The notes: a model not told the origin generated them from the letters alone. A stretch of 64,000 bases of DNA from Shewanella pealeana ATCC 700345 (GCF_000018285.1 NC_009901.1:3719001-3783000); one strand, 5' to 3'; shown: positions 34,125 to 45,753, counted from the first letter of the stretch. Translations and numbers: made by a program.

Positions 34125-36815
34125 TTACAGTGTACGTGCTATCTCAACGGTCTCGAAGACTTCAATCTGGTCGCCAACTCTGACGTCATTATAGTTCTTC
34201 ACGCCGATACCACATTCCATACCGTTACGAACATCACTAACGTCGTCTTTAAAGCGACGTAGAGATTCAAGCTCGCCTTCGTAGATAACAATGTTATCAC
34301 GAAGAACGCGGATTGGAGCGCTGCGCTTAATTGTACCTTCAGTAACCATACAACCTGCAATTGCGCCGATCTTTGGAGACTTAAATACATCGCGAACTTC
34401 AGCAAGACCAATAATTTCTTGCTTAAATTCAGGAGCTAACATACCACTCATTGCGTCACGAACTTCATCAATCAATTGATAGATGATGCTGTAGTAGCGT
34501 AGATCTACGCTTTCGCTATCGACTACTTTACGCGCCTGTGCATCAGCACGAACGTTAAAGCCAACCATGATAGCGTTAGAAGCTGCAGCAAGTGTTGCAT
34601 CTGTTTCAGTTAGGCCACCCACACCGCGAGCGATGATGTTAACTTTAACTTCGTCAGTTGAAAGACTGTTCAATGAATCAGCAATCGCTTCTAGTGAACC
34701 TTGAACGTCTGCTTTAAGTACTAAGTTAAGCTCTTGAACTTCACCTTCAACCATATTGGCGAACATGTTTTCAAGCTTAGACTTCTGCTGACGTGCAAGT
34801 TTAACATCGCGGAACTTACCTTGACGGTATAGTGCTACTTCACGTGCTTTACGCTCATCACGTACTACAGTCGCTTCATCACCTGCAGATGGCACACCTG
34901 ATAGACCTAAGATCTCAACAGGGATTGAAGGGCCGGCTTCAGTGATAGCTTTACCATTTTCATCGCGCATGGCACGGACTTTACCGTACTCAAGACCACA
35001 TAGAACGATATCGCCTTGCTTAAGAGTACCTTCTTGAACAAGTACTGTTGCAACTGGACCACGGCCTTTATCAAGCTTAGATTCAACAACAACACCAGCA
35101 GCCATACCTTCACGAACGGCTTGAAGCTCAAGAACTTCAGCTTCTAGAAGAATACCTTCTAGTAGCTCATCGATACCTGTACCGTCTTTAGCTGAAACGT
35201 GAACAAACATGTTGTTTCCGCCCCAATCTTCAGACATTACGCCGTGCTGAGAAAGCTCAGACTTAACGCGATCTGGATCAGCTTCTGGCTTATCAATCTT
35301 GTTAACCGCAACAATAAGAGGCACACCACCCGCTTTAGCGTGTTGGATAGCTTCGATTGTTTGTGGCATAACACCGTCGTCTGCCGCAACTACTAGAATT
35401 ACGATATCGGTAGCCTTAGCACCACGAGCACGCATAGCTGTAAATGCAGCGTGACCAGGAGTATCTAAGAAGGTGATCATGCCATTTTCAGTTTCAACAT
35501 GGTATGCACCGATATGCTGGGTAATACCACCCGCTTCGCCTGAAGCTACTTTCGCGCGGCGAATGTAGTCAAGTAACGATGTCTTACCATGGTCAACGTG
35601 GCCCATGATGGTAACAACTGGAGCGCGAGGCTCAACTTTAACGTCACCATTACGGTCAGCAAGTACTTGGTGCTCTAGCTCATTTTCACGAGTTAGAATC
35701 ACTTTGTGACCCATCTCTTCTGCAACAAGCTGTGCAGTTTCTTGGTCTAGTACTTGGTTAATGGTAACCATAGAGCCCATCTTCATCATCTGTTTGATGA
35801 TTTCAGTGGCTTTGATAGACATCTTAGAAGCAAGTTCTGCAACAGATACTGTTTCACCGATGCTCACTTCAGCTTTAACTACTGCTGCAGGCTTAGTGAA
35901 TGCGTGGTCCATTGACTCTGGCGCAACGCTACGAGTATTACGTGAGTTACGTGAGTTACGGTTGTCACGACGGTTGTCTTTACCGCGCTTACCTTTACCA
36001 CCTGGCTTACCAGCACCAGCGTTAGCGTTTGCGTTGTTACCCGCGTTCGCAGAAGGCTTGCGTGGACGACGGCCGCGCTTTTCAGCGTTAGCATCAGCTG
36101 TATCTTCAGCTGCACGAGCTTCAGTTGAAGTTGTCACGTGGTGGTCAACTGATTTCTCAGCTTCTTTACGTGCCTTCTCTTCTTCAGCCCAACGCTTTTC
36201 ATTTTCTTCAGCTAAACGACGAGCTTCGTCAGCTGCTGCGCTAGCTTCTTCATTTGCCTTAGCTTTTGCTACTGCGTCTTGCGCTGCTAGTAATTTAGCT
36301 TCTTCAGCCTTAGCTGCTTTGTCTTCAGCAGTTTCAGCTGCTGGTTTTTCTGTTTGCACTTTTGCTTTCGCCTTAGCTTCCGCTTCTGCTTTAGCCTTCA
36401 CTTTTGCTTCTGCATCGACTTTCGCCTTAGCTTCTGCTTCTGCTTTTGCTTTTGCTTCAGCTTCAGCAGCCTTAGCTTCTTCTGCCTTTGCCGCTGCTGC
36501 TAATTCAGCTTCAGCCGCTTCGTCGCGTTTAACGAAAGTACGCTTTTTACGCACTTCAACTTTAACGTCTTTTGACTGTCCACCGCTACCAGCAACACTG
36601 AGTGTTGAAACTGATTTACGTTGTAATGTCATTTTCGTTGGGGCTGCATCGCCACCGTGTTGCTTCTTAAGAAAATCAAGCAACTGCTGTTTTTCAGTTT
36701 CAGAAACCGTATCGCTTGCCGACTTCTTAATACCAGCCTGAGAAAACTGCTCAACTAAACGTTCAGTGCTTTTCCCTACTTCTGTGGCTAGTTTATCTAC
36801 TGTAGTATCCGCCAT
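34125..36815 (-). CDS. infB: Translation initiation factor IF-2
   Basis: An 896-residue GTPase that places initiator tRNA on the 30S subunit. After a small N-terminal domain come ~100-235, a long Ala/Lys/Glu-rich helical region with AEAKAK repeats, then a Gly/Arg/Asn-rich linker. The G domain begins near residue 395 with G1 GHVDHGKT at 405-412, DTPGHAAFT and NKIDKPEAD. Domains II-IV follow. Long forms with this variable N-terminus are usual in gammaproteobacteria. The initiator tRNA it works with is encoded 2 kb upstream in the same unit order. The repeat composition produces long open frames on the other strand that are not genes. Confidence 0.96.
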   Translation of the reverse strand: MADTTVDKLATEVGKSTERLVEQFSQAGIKKSASDTVSETEKQQLLDFLKKQHGGDAAPTKMTLQRKSVSTLSVAGSGGQSKDVKVEVRKKRTFVKRDEAAEAELAAAAKAEEAKAAEAEAKAKAEAEAKAKVDAEAKVKAKAEAEAKAKAKVQTEKPAAETAEDKAAKAEEAKLLAAQDAVAKAKANEEASAAADEARRLAEENEKRWAEEEKARKEAEKSVDHHVTTSTEARAAEDTADANAEKRGRRPRKPSANAGNNANANAGAGKPGGKGKRGKDNRRDNRNSRNSRNTRSVAPESMDHAFTKPAAVVKAEVSIGETVSVAELASKMSIKATEIIKQMMKMGSMVTINQVLDQETAQLVAEEMGHKVILTRENELEHQVLADRNGDVKVEPRAPVVTIMGHVDHGKTSLLDYIRRAKVASGEAGGITQHIGAYHVETENGMITFLDTPGHAAFTAMRARGAKATDIVILVVAADDGVMPQTIEAIQHAKAGGVPLIVAVNKIDKPEADPDRVKSELSQHGVMSEDWGGNNMFVHVSAKDGTGIDELLEGILLEAEVLELQAVREGMAAGVVVESKLDKGRGPVATVLVQEGTLKQGDIVLCGLEYGKVRAMRDENGKAITEAGPSIPVEILGLSGVPSAGDEATVVRDERKAREVALYRQGKFRDVKLARQQKSKLENMFANMVEGEVQELNLVLKADVQGSLEAIADSLNSLSTDEVKVNIIARGVGGLTETDATLAAASNAIMVGFNVRADAQARKVVDSESVDLRYYSIIYQLIDEVRDAMSGMLAPEFKQEIIGLAEVRDVFKSPKIGAIAGCMVTEGTIKRSAPIRVLRDNIVIYEGELESLRRFKDDVSDVRNGMECGIGVKNYNDVRVGDQIEVFETVEIARTL

Positions 36816-36842
36816 ATATAAAACTCCCCTCTGCTGATCGAC

Positions 36843-38342
36843 TTATGCTTCTTCGCCAAACCAACAGATATTACGGGCAGCCATAATAAGCTCACCTGCT
36901 TTTTCTTCTGTCAATTCTTCAATTTCGATCAAATCATCAATGCCTTGTTCGGCTAAATCTTCAAGCGTAATTACGCCTTTGCTTGCCATTACGAATGCCA
37001 AGTGTCTATCCAAACCTTCTAACGCAAGAAGATCTTCACTTGGTTCAGCACCATCTAGTGCCTCTTCAGTCGCAAGAGCACGAGTAGAGATCGCCGCTTT
37101 TGCGCGCTCTCTTAATGATTCAACGATATCTTCGTCGAATCCATCAATTTCTAGTAATTCTGATGCTGGTACGTAGGCAATCTCTTCTAGAGACGTGAAA
37201 CCTTCATCAGAAAGTAGTTGTGCAAACTCTTCATCAACGTCGAGCGCTTGAATGAACAAGTTCACTACCTTAGCGCTTTCAGCTTGATGCTTAGCTTTCA
37301 TGTCAGCTACTGTCATCACGTTTAGCTCCCAACCAGATAGTTGAGTTGCTAGACGAATATTTTGACCGTTACGGCCAATCGCTTGCGCTAAGCTGTCTGC
37401 TTCAACGGCGATATCCATTGAGTGGTTGTCTTCATCAACGATGATAGATGCCACATCAGCTGGTGCCATACAGTTAATAACGTATTGCGCTGGGTTATCA
37501 TCCCAAAGCACGATATCAACACGCTCACCGCCAAGCTCGTTAGAGACAGCTTGAACACGTGCGCCACGCATACCAACACATGCACCGATAGGATCGATGC
37601 GACGGTCGTTAGACTTAACCGCAATCTTAGCGCGAGAACCTGGATCACGAGCAGCGCCCATGATTTCGATCATCTCATCTTGAATTTCTGGTACTTCAAC
37701 ACGGAATAGCTCAATAAGCATATCTGGTTTAGTACGAGTCAAGAATAACTGTGCGCCGCGAGCTTCTGGACGTACCGAATAAAGCAATGCACGAACACGG
37801 TCGCCTGGACGGAACGATTCACGTGAAATTAAATCTTCTTTGAACAGTACGCCGTCTGCGTTAGTACCAAGATCAACAACAACGCTCTCGCGGTTGCTCT
37901 TCTTGACTACGCCAACAATCAACTCACCTTCGCGGTCGCGGAACTGATCTACAATTTGAGCACGCTCAGCTTCACGTACTTTTTGTACGATAACTTGCTT
38001 AGCTGTTTGAGTAGTAATACGGTCGAATGCAACCGACTCGATTTCATCTTCGATGTAACCACCCAACTCAATTTCTGGATCGTCATATTTAGCAGCTTCA
38101 AGCGTAATTTCACGGAATGGGTTTTCCAATGGTACGCCAGCATCTTCAACTACCATCCAACGACGGAAAGTTTCGTATGCACCAGTCTTACGGTCGATTG
38201 CGACACGAACTTCGATGTCACCTTCGTATTTTTTCTTGGTTGCTGTGGCTAGTGCAATTTCCAGCGCTTCAAAAATCTTTTCGCGCGGTACACCTTTCTC
38301 ATTTGAAACCGCCTCAGCGACTAGCAGAATCTCTTTATTCAT
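36843..38342 (-). CDS. nusA: Transcription termination/antitermination factor NusA
   Basis: A 499-residue RNA polymerase elongation factor. The N-terminal polymerase-binding domain starts [20 protein letters not shown], an S1 domain lies near 135-200 ([20 protein letters not shown]), two KH domains follow ([32 protein letters not shown]), and two C-terminal acidic helix-hairpin repeats end the protein, as in E. coli. It is 28 bp downstream of rimP and 27 bp upstream of infB, the conserved operon order. Confidence 0.96.
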   Translation of the reverse strand: MNKEILLVAEAVSNEKGVPREKIFEALEIALATATKKKYEGDIEVRVAIDRKTGAYETFRRWMVVEDAGVPLENPFREITLEAAKYDDPEIELGGYIEDEIESVAFDRITTQTAKQVIVQKVREAERAQIVDQFRDREGELIVGVVKKSNRESVVVDLGTNADGVLFKEDLISRESFRPGDRVRALLYSVRPEARGAQLFLTRTKPDMLIELFRVEVPEIQDEMIEIMGAARDPGSRAKIAVKSNDRRIDPIGACVGMRGARVQAVSNELGGERVDIVLWDDNPAQYVINCMAPADVASIIVDEDNHSMDIAVEADSLAQAIGRNGQNIRLATQLSGWELNVMTVADMKAKHQAESAKVVNLFIQALDVDEEFAQLLSDEGFTSLEEIAYVPASELLEIDGFDEDIVESLRERAKAAISTRALATEEALDGAEPSEDLLALEGLDRHLAFVMASKGVITLEDLAEQGIDDLIEIEELTEEKAGELIMAARNICWFGEEA

Positions 38343-38369
38343 TGTCTTGCCTCGTTCACCTTGAATTCA

Positions 38370-38825
38370 TCAAAACTTAGCGATTAAGTTGCCTTTACGG
38401 ATATTATCCAAAGCAACGATAAGTTCATTCCCATCTACCGACAGATTAAGCATTTGCCCATCTACGCCAGTAACAGTGCCTTTTAAATTACGACTGCCTG
38501 CAACAGGCATCGTTAGTTGTACTTTTACAGTCTCACCAATGTAGGCCTGGTACTGCTCAGCAGTAAACAAAGGTCTATCTACACCAGGAGAAGAAACTTC
38601 TAATGTGTATTCCGTTGAGATTGGATCTTCAACGTCCATAACAGCACTGACTTGGCGGCTTGCTTCGGCGCAATCTTCAATGAAGATGCCTTTTTCGTTG
38701 TCTATATATAGACGCAAGATAGAATGCTTGCCTGCTTGAATATATTCCAGACCCCAAAGCTTGTGGCCTAATGCTTCAACTGGCGCTTTGAGCATCTCTA
38801 CCAGTTTGCGTTCTAATGTAGCCAA
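38370..38825 (-). CDS. rimP: Ribosome maturation factor RimP
   Basis: A 151-residue factor for 30S maturation. No ATG suits the family N-terminus: the frame's first ATG at 38909 would add 28 residues unlike RimP and would lie in a terminator region. A TTG at 38823-38825 with GGGGG about six bases upstream gives (M)[19 protein letters not shown], the RimP start. Conserved GVDRPL and VSSP are present. It is the first protein gene of the nusA operon, directly after the initiator tRNA. Confidence 0.92.
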
Positions 38826-38904
38826 GGTTACCCCCAGAAAAACAAAAAAGGGCCTAATAGCCCCAGTACACGCCACAAAAGTGGCCGTTTTATAAGTTCC
38901 AGAT

Positions 38905-38931
38905 AACAAAAAACCCCGTAATGACGAGGTT
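38905..38931 (-). terminator. Terminator after tRNA-fMet
   Basis: Stem AACCCCG (38912-38918) with CGAGGTT (38925-38931), including one wobble pair, then six T on the minus strand. It separates the tRNA genes from rimP, so the nusA operon may depend partly on read-through or on its own promoter. Confidence 0.75.
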
Positions 38932-38982
38932 GATATATCCAGAACCTGTAACAGTATAGAAATAAATTCTTTACTGGGAAGC

Positions 38983-39059
<77 letters not shown>

Positions 39060-39162
39060 ACAACTTGTGCAAGTATATTGAGAATCGTCTCGACTTGCAA
39101 TAATAAAGCGCATTTAAGCCACTTTATTATCCTCAATTTCGTCGTTAACGAAACCAAAGATT

Positions 39163-39249
39163 TGGTGCGGATGGGGGGACTTGAACCCCCACGAGCTTTC
39201 GCTCACCAGCCCCTCAAGCTGGCGTGTCTACCAATTCCACCACATCCGC
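39163..39249 (-). tRNA. tRNA-Leu (GAG)
   Basis: An 87-base class II tRNA with encoded CCA and a long variable arm. The anticodon loop TTGAGGG (39211-39217) gives GAG. It lies between secG and the initiator tRNA, the position of leuU in E. coli. Confidence 0.96.
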
Positions 39250-39363
39250 ATAAAACTTTAATCTTGACTGCTTTTATTATCTGCCATTTAAAGAGGTTAA
39301 TGACAAATTTTACAGTCGGTATCAACCTTTAAAGATTGATACCATCATAAGCTTACTTATGAT

Positions 39364-39699
39364 TTAGTCAGGGATCTTATCTTCTGACTTTTCTGCTTCT
39401 TGCTGAACTTGTTCAACAACTTGAGCAGCATCACTGCCTAAATCGTCCCAAGCACCTTCGGCTTTAGTGTGATTTGCACTTAAGTTACCAATAGTTAAGC
39501 TTAAAGCAAAAAACGCTACTGCTAGAATCGCAGTTGAACGAGTCAAAAAGTTACCAGAACCTGATGAACCGAACAGAGTACCAGAAGCACCGGCGCCGAA
39601 AGAAGCACCCATGTCAGCACCTTTACCTTGCTGGATTAAGATCAAGCCTACTAGACCAATCGACACCAACAAGTAAACAACCATTAGAACTTCATACAT
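39364..39699 (-). CDS. secG: Protein translocase subunit SecG
   Basis: A 111-residue membrane subunit of SecYEG. The first helix is near residues 3-22 (VLMVVYLLVSIGLVGLILIQ), then the conserved QGKGADMGASFGAGASGTLFGSSGSGNFLTR loop region, a second helix at ~58-75 and an acidic tail. Its ATG is one base after the tpiA stop (TAA-T-ATG), so the two genes are translationally coupled. tRNA-Leu follows about 115 bp downstream. Confidence 0.95.
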   Translation of the reverse strand: MYEVLMVVYLLVSIGLVGLILIQQGKGADMGASFGAGASGTLFGSSGSGNFLTRSTAILAVAFFALSLTIGNLSANHTKAEGAWDDLGSDAAQVVEQVQQEAEKSEDKIPD

Positions 39700-39700
39700 A

Positions 39701-40483
39701 TTATGCGCTCATCGCTATCGTACATAAACTGAGAAATTCGGTAGCATTGAGGCTTACACCGCCAATCAATCCACCGTCTACATCAGGTTGAGCAAACAAG
39801 TCTGCTGCATTACTCGGTGTTACGCTACCACCGTACAAAATCCTGATATTTTCTCCGATAAATGGAGATACTTCAGAGAGGCGTTTGCGGATAAACGCAT
39901 GAACTTCTTGAGCCTGCTCTGGCGTAGCACTCTTACCTGTCCCTACTGCCCATAATGGCTCGTAAGCGATAATAGCGTTGTCAAAAGCCATGGTGCCATT
40001 CTTTTCAATGACCACATCTAACTCTTCGGCGATCACTTCAAAAGTGCGTCTCGCTTCACGAGCTGGACCCGACTCACCAACACATAATATTGGGGTCAAA
40101 CCATGTTTCTGAGCTGCAGCAAATTTCTCTGCCACTATGTTACTCGTCTCTCCGTACATACGGCGACGTTCTGAATGCCCGATAATAACATATCGACATC
40201 CTGAATCCTTTAACATCTGACCAGATATTTCACCAGTATAGGCTCCAAAGTCATGTTGACTTAGGTTTTGAGTTCCCATTCTGACTAAGCAACCATTTAA
40301 GGTTTCTTTATTTTCATCTAGTAGTTGTCGAACACTCTCTAAGTAAATAGAAGGTGGACACAAAACCACTTCCACTGAATCATCTTGGAGCTTGGTAGCG
40401 AACTTATTGAATAGCTCTTGCGCCAACTGCGCACTGCCGTTCATTTTCCAATTACCAGCAACCATGGGACGTCTAAGTGCCAT
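39701..40483 (-). CDS. tpiA: Triosephosphate isomerase
   Basis: A 260-residue glycolytic TIM-barrel enzyme interconverting dihydroxyacetone phosphate and glyceraldehyde-3-phosphate. Substrate-binding Asn-Lys lie in GNWKMNG, His103 in IGHSERR is the electrophile, Glu175 in AYEPLWAVGTGK is the base, and ILYGGSVTPSNA binds phosphate. It is located between glmM and secG, the arrangement common in non-enteric gammaproteobacteria. Confidence 0.97.
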   Translation of the reverse strand: MALRRPMVAGNWKMNGSAQLAQELFNKFATKLQDDSVEVVLCPPSIYLESVRQLLDENKETLNGCLVRMGTQNLSQHDFGAYTGEISGQMLKDSGCRYVIIGHSERRRMYGETSNIVAEKFAAAQKHGLTPILCVGESGPAREARRTFEVIAEELDVVIEKNGTMAFDNAIIAYEPLWAVGTGKSATPEQAQEVHAFIRKRLSEVSPFIGENIRILYGGSVTPSNAADLFAQPDVDGGLIGGVSLNATEFLSLCTIAMSA

Positions 40484-40679
40484 TACAGTCTCCTTTGAAA
40501 GCGGCGTGAATAATAGCGAACCACTTGTTAAGTTACAATAGCTAAAAGCGTTATTTTTACGAATTCAGGAGAGAACGCGTATTTTTTATGCGAACAAGAT
40601 GCTGGCAGTACGATTTATCACAACTTTGCTGGATATTCCACCGACACTGCCACTAACAACTTGTTTAAACCATTAATTA

Positions 40680-42017
40680 CTAAACTAAATTACGTACAGC
40701 GTCGGCAATATAGTTTGCATATTCAGTCACGGCTTCTTGCTCATCACCCTCAACCATCACGCGCAGTAGTGGCTCAGTTCCCGATTTACGCAGTAGCACT
40801 CGACCCCGAGCACCGAGTTTTTGCTCTACTTCGGCTTGGGCTGCAAGTACAACCTCTGAAGCTAGCGGATCATTGTCCCCTTCAAAGCGAACATTAACTA
40901 ATACCTGCGGCAACATGGTAATGTTAGCCGTCAGCGCTTCGAGACTGGCATTCTGGCGCTGCATAGCTGCGAGTACCAAGATACCTGCAACGATACCATC
41001 GCCAGTCGTACCATGATCTAGATTAAGAATATGGCCTGAGTTTTCCCCCCCAATACGCCAATCATGCTCTTTTAGCAGTTCCATCACATATCGGTCGCCG
41101 ACTTTAGAGCGAACGAATGGGATCTCAAGTGCTTGCAAAGCTAAATCTAGACCTAGATTTGACATCAAGGTACCCACAACACCGCCACGAAGTACACCAC
41201 GCTTTTGTGCGTCACAGGCTAAGATGTATAAGATCTCATCACCATCGATAACGCGACCATGACGGTTAACCATCATAATGCGGTCACCATCGCCGTCGAG
41301 TGCAATACCTAAATCGGCATTTTCAGCCAATACGGTTTCACAAATCTGTCCCATCGAGGTCGCACCAACCTTATCGTTGATGTTCAAACCATTTGGCTTA
41401 TCACCAATCGCTATGACCTCTGCGCCAAGCTCTCTAAACACACTTGGTGCTATGTGGTAAGTGGCACCATGTGCACAATCGACCACAATTTTAAGGCCGC
41501 TTAGCGTCTGCTCCGCGGGGAAGTGACTCTTACAATATTCAATATAACGGCCAGCAGCGTCATCAATACGATTTACCTTTCCAAGAAGGTGCGATTCGAC
41601 GCAGGTGAGTGGCTTTTCAAGCTCGGCTTCAATTTCAAGTTCAACCTCGTCATCGAGCTTACTGCCGTCATTAGCAAAGAACTTAATGCCATTATCATAG
41701 TAAGGATTATGGGAAGCACTGATCACAATACCCGCTTCAGCGCGGAATGTGCGCGTCAAATAAGCCACCGCTGGTGTAGGCATAGGCCCGATAAGCATCA
41801 CATCAAGACCCGCAGCAGAAAGACCAGCTTCTAATGCGGACTCAAATAGATAACCAGAGATACGAGTATCTTTACCGATAATAACCTTTTGTGTACCAGA
41901 GCGAGACAATACACGTCCCGCAGCCCAACCAAGTTTAAGCGCTAGTTCAGGCGTCATCTTTCCCGCGCCCACCTTGCCTCGAATACCGTCTGTTCCGAAA
42001 AATTGTCTTTGCTTCAC
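40680..42017 (-). CDS. glmM: Phosphoglucosamine mutase
   Basis: A 445-residue enzyme that turns glucosamine-6-phosphate into glucosamine-1-phosphate for peptidoglycan and lipopolysaccharide. The phosphoserine is Ser102 in [12 protein letters not shown]; the metal loop is [17 protein letters not shown] and the C-terminal [12 protein letters not shown] phosphate site are present. It follows folP, as in E. coli (ftsH-folP-glmM). Confidence 0.97.
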   Translation of the reverse strand: MKQRQFFGTDGIRGKVGAGKMTPELALKLGWAAGRVLSRSGTQKVIIGKDTRISGYLFESALEAGLSAAGLDVMLIGPMPTPAVAYLTRTFRAEAGIVISASHNPYYDNGIKFFANDGSKLDDEVELEIEAELEKPLTCVESHLLGKVNRIDDAAGRYIEYCKSHFPAEQTLSGLKIVVDCAHGATYHIAPSVFRELGAEVIAIGDKPNGLNINDKVGATSMGQICETVLAENADLGIALDGDGDRIMMVNRHGRVIDGDEILYILACDAQKRGVLRGGVVGTLMSNLGLDLALQALEIPFVRSKVGDRYVMELLKEHDWRIGGENSGHILNLDHGTTGDGIVAGILVLAAMQRQNASLEALTANITMLPQVLVNVRFEGDNDPLASEVVLAAQAEVEQKLGARGRVLLRKSGTEPLLRVMVEGDEQEAVTEYANYIADAVRNLV

Positions 42018-42116
42018 TTGAACTCCAAACTCAATAATCAGGTAGATCTAAATCCATCGATTCTACCGTAAAAAATACTAACCCTAACTGAACAACTGGC
42101 GTGTAAAGCCAAAATA

Positions 42117-42959
42117 TTAAGCCAAAGTTTTAAAATTCTTTGCAGCTTCTATCACTGCTATCATGTCACTGGTCTCTTGTACATCATGCACACGCACTAT
42201 CTTTGCGCCCGCTTGTATTGCCAGCATATTACCAGCAAGTGTGGCACTTAATCTTTGTGATACCTCACGTCCGAGTAACTGTCCAAACATACTCTTACGC
42301 GATAAACCTGCAAGCACGGGTAAATCGAAGCTCGAAAACTCAGCCATCCGATTGAGTAACTCGTAATTGTGGGCTAGCGATTTACCAAAACCAAAACCAG
42401 GATCGAGCACTATCTGCTCACGTTTAATTCCCGCGTCAATACAGACTTCGATCCGCTCACAGAAGAACTGACTAATATCACTAATGATATCGTCATACTG
42501 TGGCGCATCTTGCATGGTCCTCGGCTGACCTTGCATATGCATTAAACAAACCGGCACATCTAACTTAGCCGCGGTAGATAATGCACCGGGTTCCTGTAAC
42601 GCTCTAACATCATTAATCAGCTGTGCACCGGCTTCAACTGCCGCCTGCATAACAACCGCTTTACTGGTATCAATTGAGACCCACACATCATGATTACGAC
42701 TAACATACTCAATTAAAGGGAGCACACGCTTTAGCTCATCTTCAATAGATACGTCCTTAGCACCAGGTCGGGTTGACTCACCACCAATATCGATAATTTT
42801 GGCGCCTTGAGCCACCATTAAATCGGCTTGTCTGCAAGCCGCTTGAATCGATGAATATTCGCCACCATCAGAAAATGAATCTGGCGTGACATTGAGGATC
42901 CCCATCACAACGGGAGAGCTCAAATCGAGAGATGTGTGACGACTAGTTAAAATAGACAA
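42117..42959 (-). CDS. folP: Dihydropteroate synthase
   Basis: A 280-residue folate-pathway enzyme that joins p-aminobenzoate to the pterin pyrophosphate; it is the sulfonamide target. Motifs are MGILNVTPDSFSDGG, IDIGGESTRPGA, ISIDTSKA-like WVSIDTSKA, DPGFGFGKS and GLSRKSMFG. The start is TTG at 42957-42959 with ACGGA eight bases before it. It lies 58 bp downstream of ftsH, with a terminator-like hairpin between the two. Confidence 0.95.
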   Translation of the reverse strand: MSILTSRHTSLDLSSPVVMGILNVTPDSFSDGGEYSSIQAACRQADLMVAQGAKIIDIGGESTRPGAKDVSIEDELKRVLPLIEYVSRNHDVWVSIDTSKAVVMQAAVEAGAQLINDVRALQEPGALSTAAKLDVPVCLMHMQGQPRTMQDAPQYDDIISDISQFFCERIEVCIDAGIKREQIVLDPGFGFGKSLAHNYELLNRMAEFSSFDLPVLAGLSRKSMFGQLLGREVSQRLSATLAGNMLAIQAGAKIVRVHDVQETSDMIAVIEAAKNFKTLA

Positions 42960-42972
42960 AATAAAGTTCCGT

Positions 42973-43001
42973 AAACAAGAAAACCCCTAGAAGGGGTTTT
43001 C
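42973..43001 (-). terminator. Terminator/attenuator between ftsH and folP
   Basis: A 10-bp stem, GAAAACCCCT (42979-42988) with AGGGGTTTTC (42992-43001), three-base loop, then TTGTTT on the minus strand. folP begins only about 14 bp further on, so folP-glmM expression probably depends on read-through or on a promoter within ftsH. Confidence 0.75.
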
Positions 43002-43017
43002 TTTATCAAACTAAAGA

Positions 43018-44970
43018 TTACTTAGCCGGTGATTCGTCAGCATCGCTAACATCGGGCTTCTCTTCTTCAACTTCCTTGATATCTTCTTTCTTTTCAGAAG
43101 AAGTGTCGTTGTTGTCGTTGTCCTTAGACTGCAGATCTTTTTGCCATTCAGCAGGCATACGCACTTCACGACGCGCCATCAAGTCAGCAATTTGCTCTGA
43201 ATCAATAGTTTCATACTTCATCAAAGCATCTTTCATCGCATGAAGAATATCCATATTTTCAGTTAAGAAAGTATGGGCACGTCCGTAGTTTGCGTCGATA
43301 AGCAGCTTAACTTCGGCATCGATAACGCGAGCAGTGTCATCAGACATATGCTGAGATTTACCCATGCTACGACCTAAGAACACTTCATTTTCATCTTCAG
43401 CATAAAGCACAGGACCAAGCTTCTCAGAGAAGCCCCATTGAGTCACCATGTTACGTGCGATAGATGTTGCGTACTTAATGTCTTGCGAAGCACCTGTAGA
43501 AACTTTCTCGCTACCGTAGATAATATCTTCTGCAATACGTCCACCGTAAGCAACCGAGATCTGACTCTCAAGTTTGCGACGGCTCTGACTAATTGCATCT
43601 GCTTCCGGTAGGAAGAAGGTTACACCCAGTGCACGGCCACGTGGAATAATAGTCACCTTATGCACAGGATCATGCTCAGGCACTAAACAACCAACGATAG
43701 CATGACCCGCTTCGTGATAGGCGGTCATCTCTTTCTCATCTTCCGACATCACCATGGTGCGACGCTCTGCGCCCATCATGATTTTATCTTTTGCGCTTTC
43801 GAACTCTTCCATACCGACTACGCGGCGGCTGTTACGAGCAGCAAACAGTGCAGCTTCGTTAACAAGGTTAGCAAGGTCGGCACCAGAGAAGCCAGGTGTA
43901 CCACGAGCAATTACGCTTGCTTTAACGCCGTCAGCCAAAGGTACTTTACGCATATGAACTTTAAGGATTTGCTCACGACCACGCACATCTGGTAAGCCTA
44001 CAACCACTTGACGGTCGAAACGACCTGGACGAAGTAGTGCAGCATCAAGTACGTCAGGACGGTTAGTCGCAGCGATAACAATAATACCTTCGTTACCTTC
44101 GAAACCATCCATCTCAACTAGCATCTGGTTAAGTGTTTGCTCACGCTCATCGTGACCACCACCTACACCCGCGCCACGCTGACGACCTACGGCATCGATC
44201 TCATCGATAAAGATGATACACGGTGCAGACTTCTTCGCTTGCTCGAACATGTCACGTACACGTGAGGCACCAACACCAACGAACATCTCAACGAAATCAG
44301 AACCTGAAATAGTAAAGAAAGGCACCTTAGCTTCACCTGCAATCGCCTTAGCAAGCAAGGTTTTACCTGTACCAGGAGGACCAACTAGCAGCACACCAGT
44401 AGGAATACGGCCACCCAATTTCTGGAATCTTGTAGGCTCTTTCAGGTAATCGACTAGCTCTTTTACGTCTTCCTTAGCTTCGTCACAGCCTGCAACGTCA
44501 CCAAAAGTCGTCTTGATCTGGTCTTCGCTCATCAATTTGGCTTTACTCTTACCAAATGACATTGCGCCTTTACCGCCACCGCCTTGCATCTGGCGCATAA
44601 AGAAGATCCACACACCAATAAGCAGTAGCATAGGGAACCAAGAGATAAAGATCTGGGTTAAGAAACCTGACTCCTCCGCCTCTTGTCCTTTCATCATGAT
44701 GCCCTTGCGGTCAAGATCATTGATTAAATCAAGATCTGGCATAGGCATGATGGTGACAAACTTTTCGCCTGTAGTGGTTGTTCCTTCAATGGTACGTTGA
44801 TCGCTTTTCACTTCGACAGTATTAATCTGCCCTGAGCGAACATCGTCTAAAAAGGTTGAATAATCCATCTTCTGCTTGGTAGAAGAAGAGGGGGAATAGC
44901 CCTGAAAAACTGACATCAGCACAACTGCGATGACAACCCAGAGAATTAAATTTTTTGCCATGTCACTCAA
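43018..44970 (-). CDS. ftsH: ATP-dependent zinc metalloprotease FtsH
   Basis: A 650-residue membrane AAA+ protease that degrades misfolded membrane proteins, sigma-32 and LpxC. Two membrane helices flank a short periplasmic domain (residues ~5-125). Walker A is GPPGTGKT, Walker B is FIDEIDA, the SRH is [20 protein letters not shown], and the zinc site is HEAGH. The acidic, Lys/Glu-rich tail ([15 protein letters not shown]) is typical of variable FtsH C-termini. It is cotranscribed with rlmE, 60 bp downstream of it. Confidence 0.97.
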   Translation of the reverse strand: MSDMAKNLILWVVIAVVLMSVFQGYSPSSSTKQKMDYSTFLDDVRSGQINTVEVKSDQRTIEGTTTTGEKFVTIMPMPDLDLINDLDRKGIMMKGQEAEESGFLTQIFISWFPMLLLIGVWIFFMRQMQGGGGKGAMSFGKSKAKLMSEDQIKTTFGDVAGCDEAKEDVKELVDYLKEPTRFQKLGGRIPTGVLLVGPPGTGKTLLAKAIAGEAKVPFFTISGSDFVEMFVGVGASRVRDMFEQAKKSAPCIIFIDEIDAVGRQRGAGVGGGHDEREQTLNQMLVEMDGFEGNEGIIVIAATNRPDVLDAALLRPGRFDRQVVVGLPDVRGREQILKVHMRKVPLADGVKASVIARGTPGFSGADLANLVNEAALFAARNSRRVVGMEEFESAKDKIMMGAERRTMVMSEDEKEMTAYHEAGHAIVGCLVPEHDPVHKVTIIPRGRALGVTFFLPEADAISQSRRKLESQISVAYGGRIAEDIIYGSEKVSTGASQDIKYATSIARNMVTQWGFSEKLGPVLYAEDENEVFLGRSMGKSQHMSDDTARVIDAEVKLLIDANYGRAHTFLTENMDILHAMKDALMKYETIDSEQIADLMARREVRMPAEWQKDLQSKDNDNNDTSSEKKEDIKEVEEEKPDVSDADESPAK

Positions 44971-45030
44971 ATTACTCGACCTCTTTTAAAGTCTTCCGAA
45001 AACTAATGTTAGAGTACTTACGATAGATTA

Positions 45031-45660
45031 CTATAACTTGTAGCCCGTCGCCACAAGATAGACTTCACGCGATCGCGGCCGTGAAGAATCGGGCTTACGT
45101 GTTTTAACGGTTTTGAACGCCTCTTTAACCGCTTTCATGTATTCATCAAAGCCCTCCCCCTGAAAGACTTTAACCGCAAAACTGCCATTAGGTGCCAAAA
45201 CTTGATGACACATATCTAAGGCTAGTTCTACTAAATACATGGCTCGAGGCTGATCAACACCACCTGTTCCACTCATATTAGGTGCCATATCTGACAGCAC
45301 CACATCGACCTTGGCATCACCCACTCGGGTTAACAATGCGTCCAGTACTTTCTCTTCGCGGAAATCGCCCTGTAGGAAATCAACACCAACAATCGGGTCC
45401 ATAGGTAAAATATCACAAGCGATAACTTTACCCTTGTCTCCTGCCAACTTAACGGCAATTTGAGACCAGCCACCCGGCGCGGCACCTAAATCGACAACAG
45501 TCATTCCCGGACGAATGAGTTTATCTTTTTCTTGGATCTCTTCAATCTTAAAGGCCGCACGCGACCTTAAACCGCGCTTTTGCGACAGTTTGACATAGTG
45601 ATCGTCGAAATGTTCCTGCATCCAGCGAGAAGAACTGGCCGTTCGTTTTTTTCCTGACAT
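45031..45660 (-). CDS. rlmE: 23S rRNA 2'-O-ribose U2552 methyltransferase
   Basis: A 209-residue SAM-dependent RNA methyltransferase (RrmJ/FtsJ) that modifies the A loop of 23S rRNA. The SAM motif is [12 protein letters not shown], and catalytic K-D-K-E residues fall in [29 protein letters not shown] and SREVYLVA. It is the first gene of the rlmE-ftsH unit, heat-inducible in E. coli. It is divergent from yhbY with overlapping promoters in the 93-bp gap. Confidence 0.96.
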   Translation of the reverse strand: MSGKKRTASSSRWMQEHFDDHYVKLSQKRGLRSRAAFKIEEIQEKDKLIRPGMTVVDLGAAPGGWSQIAVKLAGDKGKVIACDILPMDPIVGVDFLQGDFREEKVLDALLTRVGDAKVDVVLSDMAPNMSGTGGVDQPRAMYLVELALDMCHQVLAPNGSFAVKVFQGEGFDEYMKAVKEAFKTVKTRKPDSSRPRSREVYLVATGYKL

Positions 45661-45685
45661 TTAAAATCCGCAACAAAATTGAGAG

Positions 45686-45726
45686 TTACACAAAGCCTAT
45701 ATAAGGGTAGAATAGCGGGTTTTCAA
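45686..45726. promoter_or_regulatory. Overlapping divergent promoters of rlmE-ftsH and yhbY
   Basis: Minus strand: TTGAAA (45721-45726), 17-bp spacer, TATATA (45698-45703). Plus strand: TTACAC (45686-45691), 16-bp spacer, TAGAAT (45708-45713). The two interleave, so polymerases would compete. On the minus strand a weak sigma-32-like CCCTTATA follows TTGAAA at 13 bp, but it matches poorly. Confidence 0.55.
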
Positions 45727-45753
45727 CAGTAACTCAGCATAAAGTTGGTATAA

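Noticed and set aside
36400..36480. Short CTTT/GCTT repeats in infB as a possible mobile repeat
   Set aside because: They encode the AEAKAK helix repeats usual in the IF-2 N-terminal region.
35761..36741. Long open frame (326 codons) on the plus strand opposite infB
   Set aside because: It is the complement of the Ala/Lys/Glu-rich repeat region of infB; the product is a Ser/Ala/Phe-rich low-complexity sequence with no domain or ribosome site.
39078..39332. Open frame crossing tRNA-Leu on the plus strand
   Set aside because: It overlaps a complete tRNA gene and has no ribosome site or family resemblance.
45698..45726. Sigma-32 promoter for rlmE-ftsH
   Set aside because: TTGAAA fits the -35, but the element at the right spacing (CCCTTATA) matches CCCCATnT poorly, while a sigma-70 -10 fits at 17 bp.
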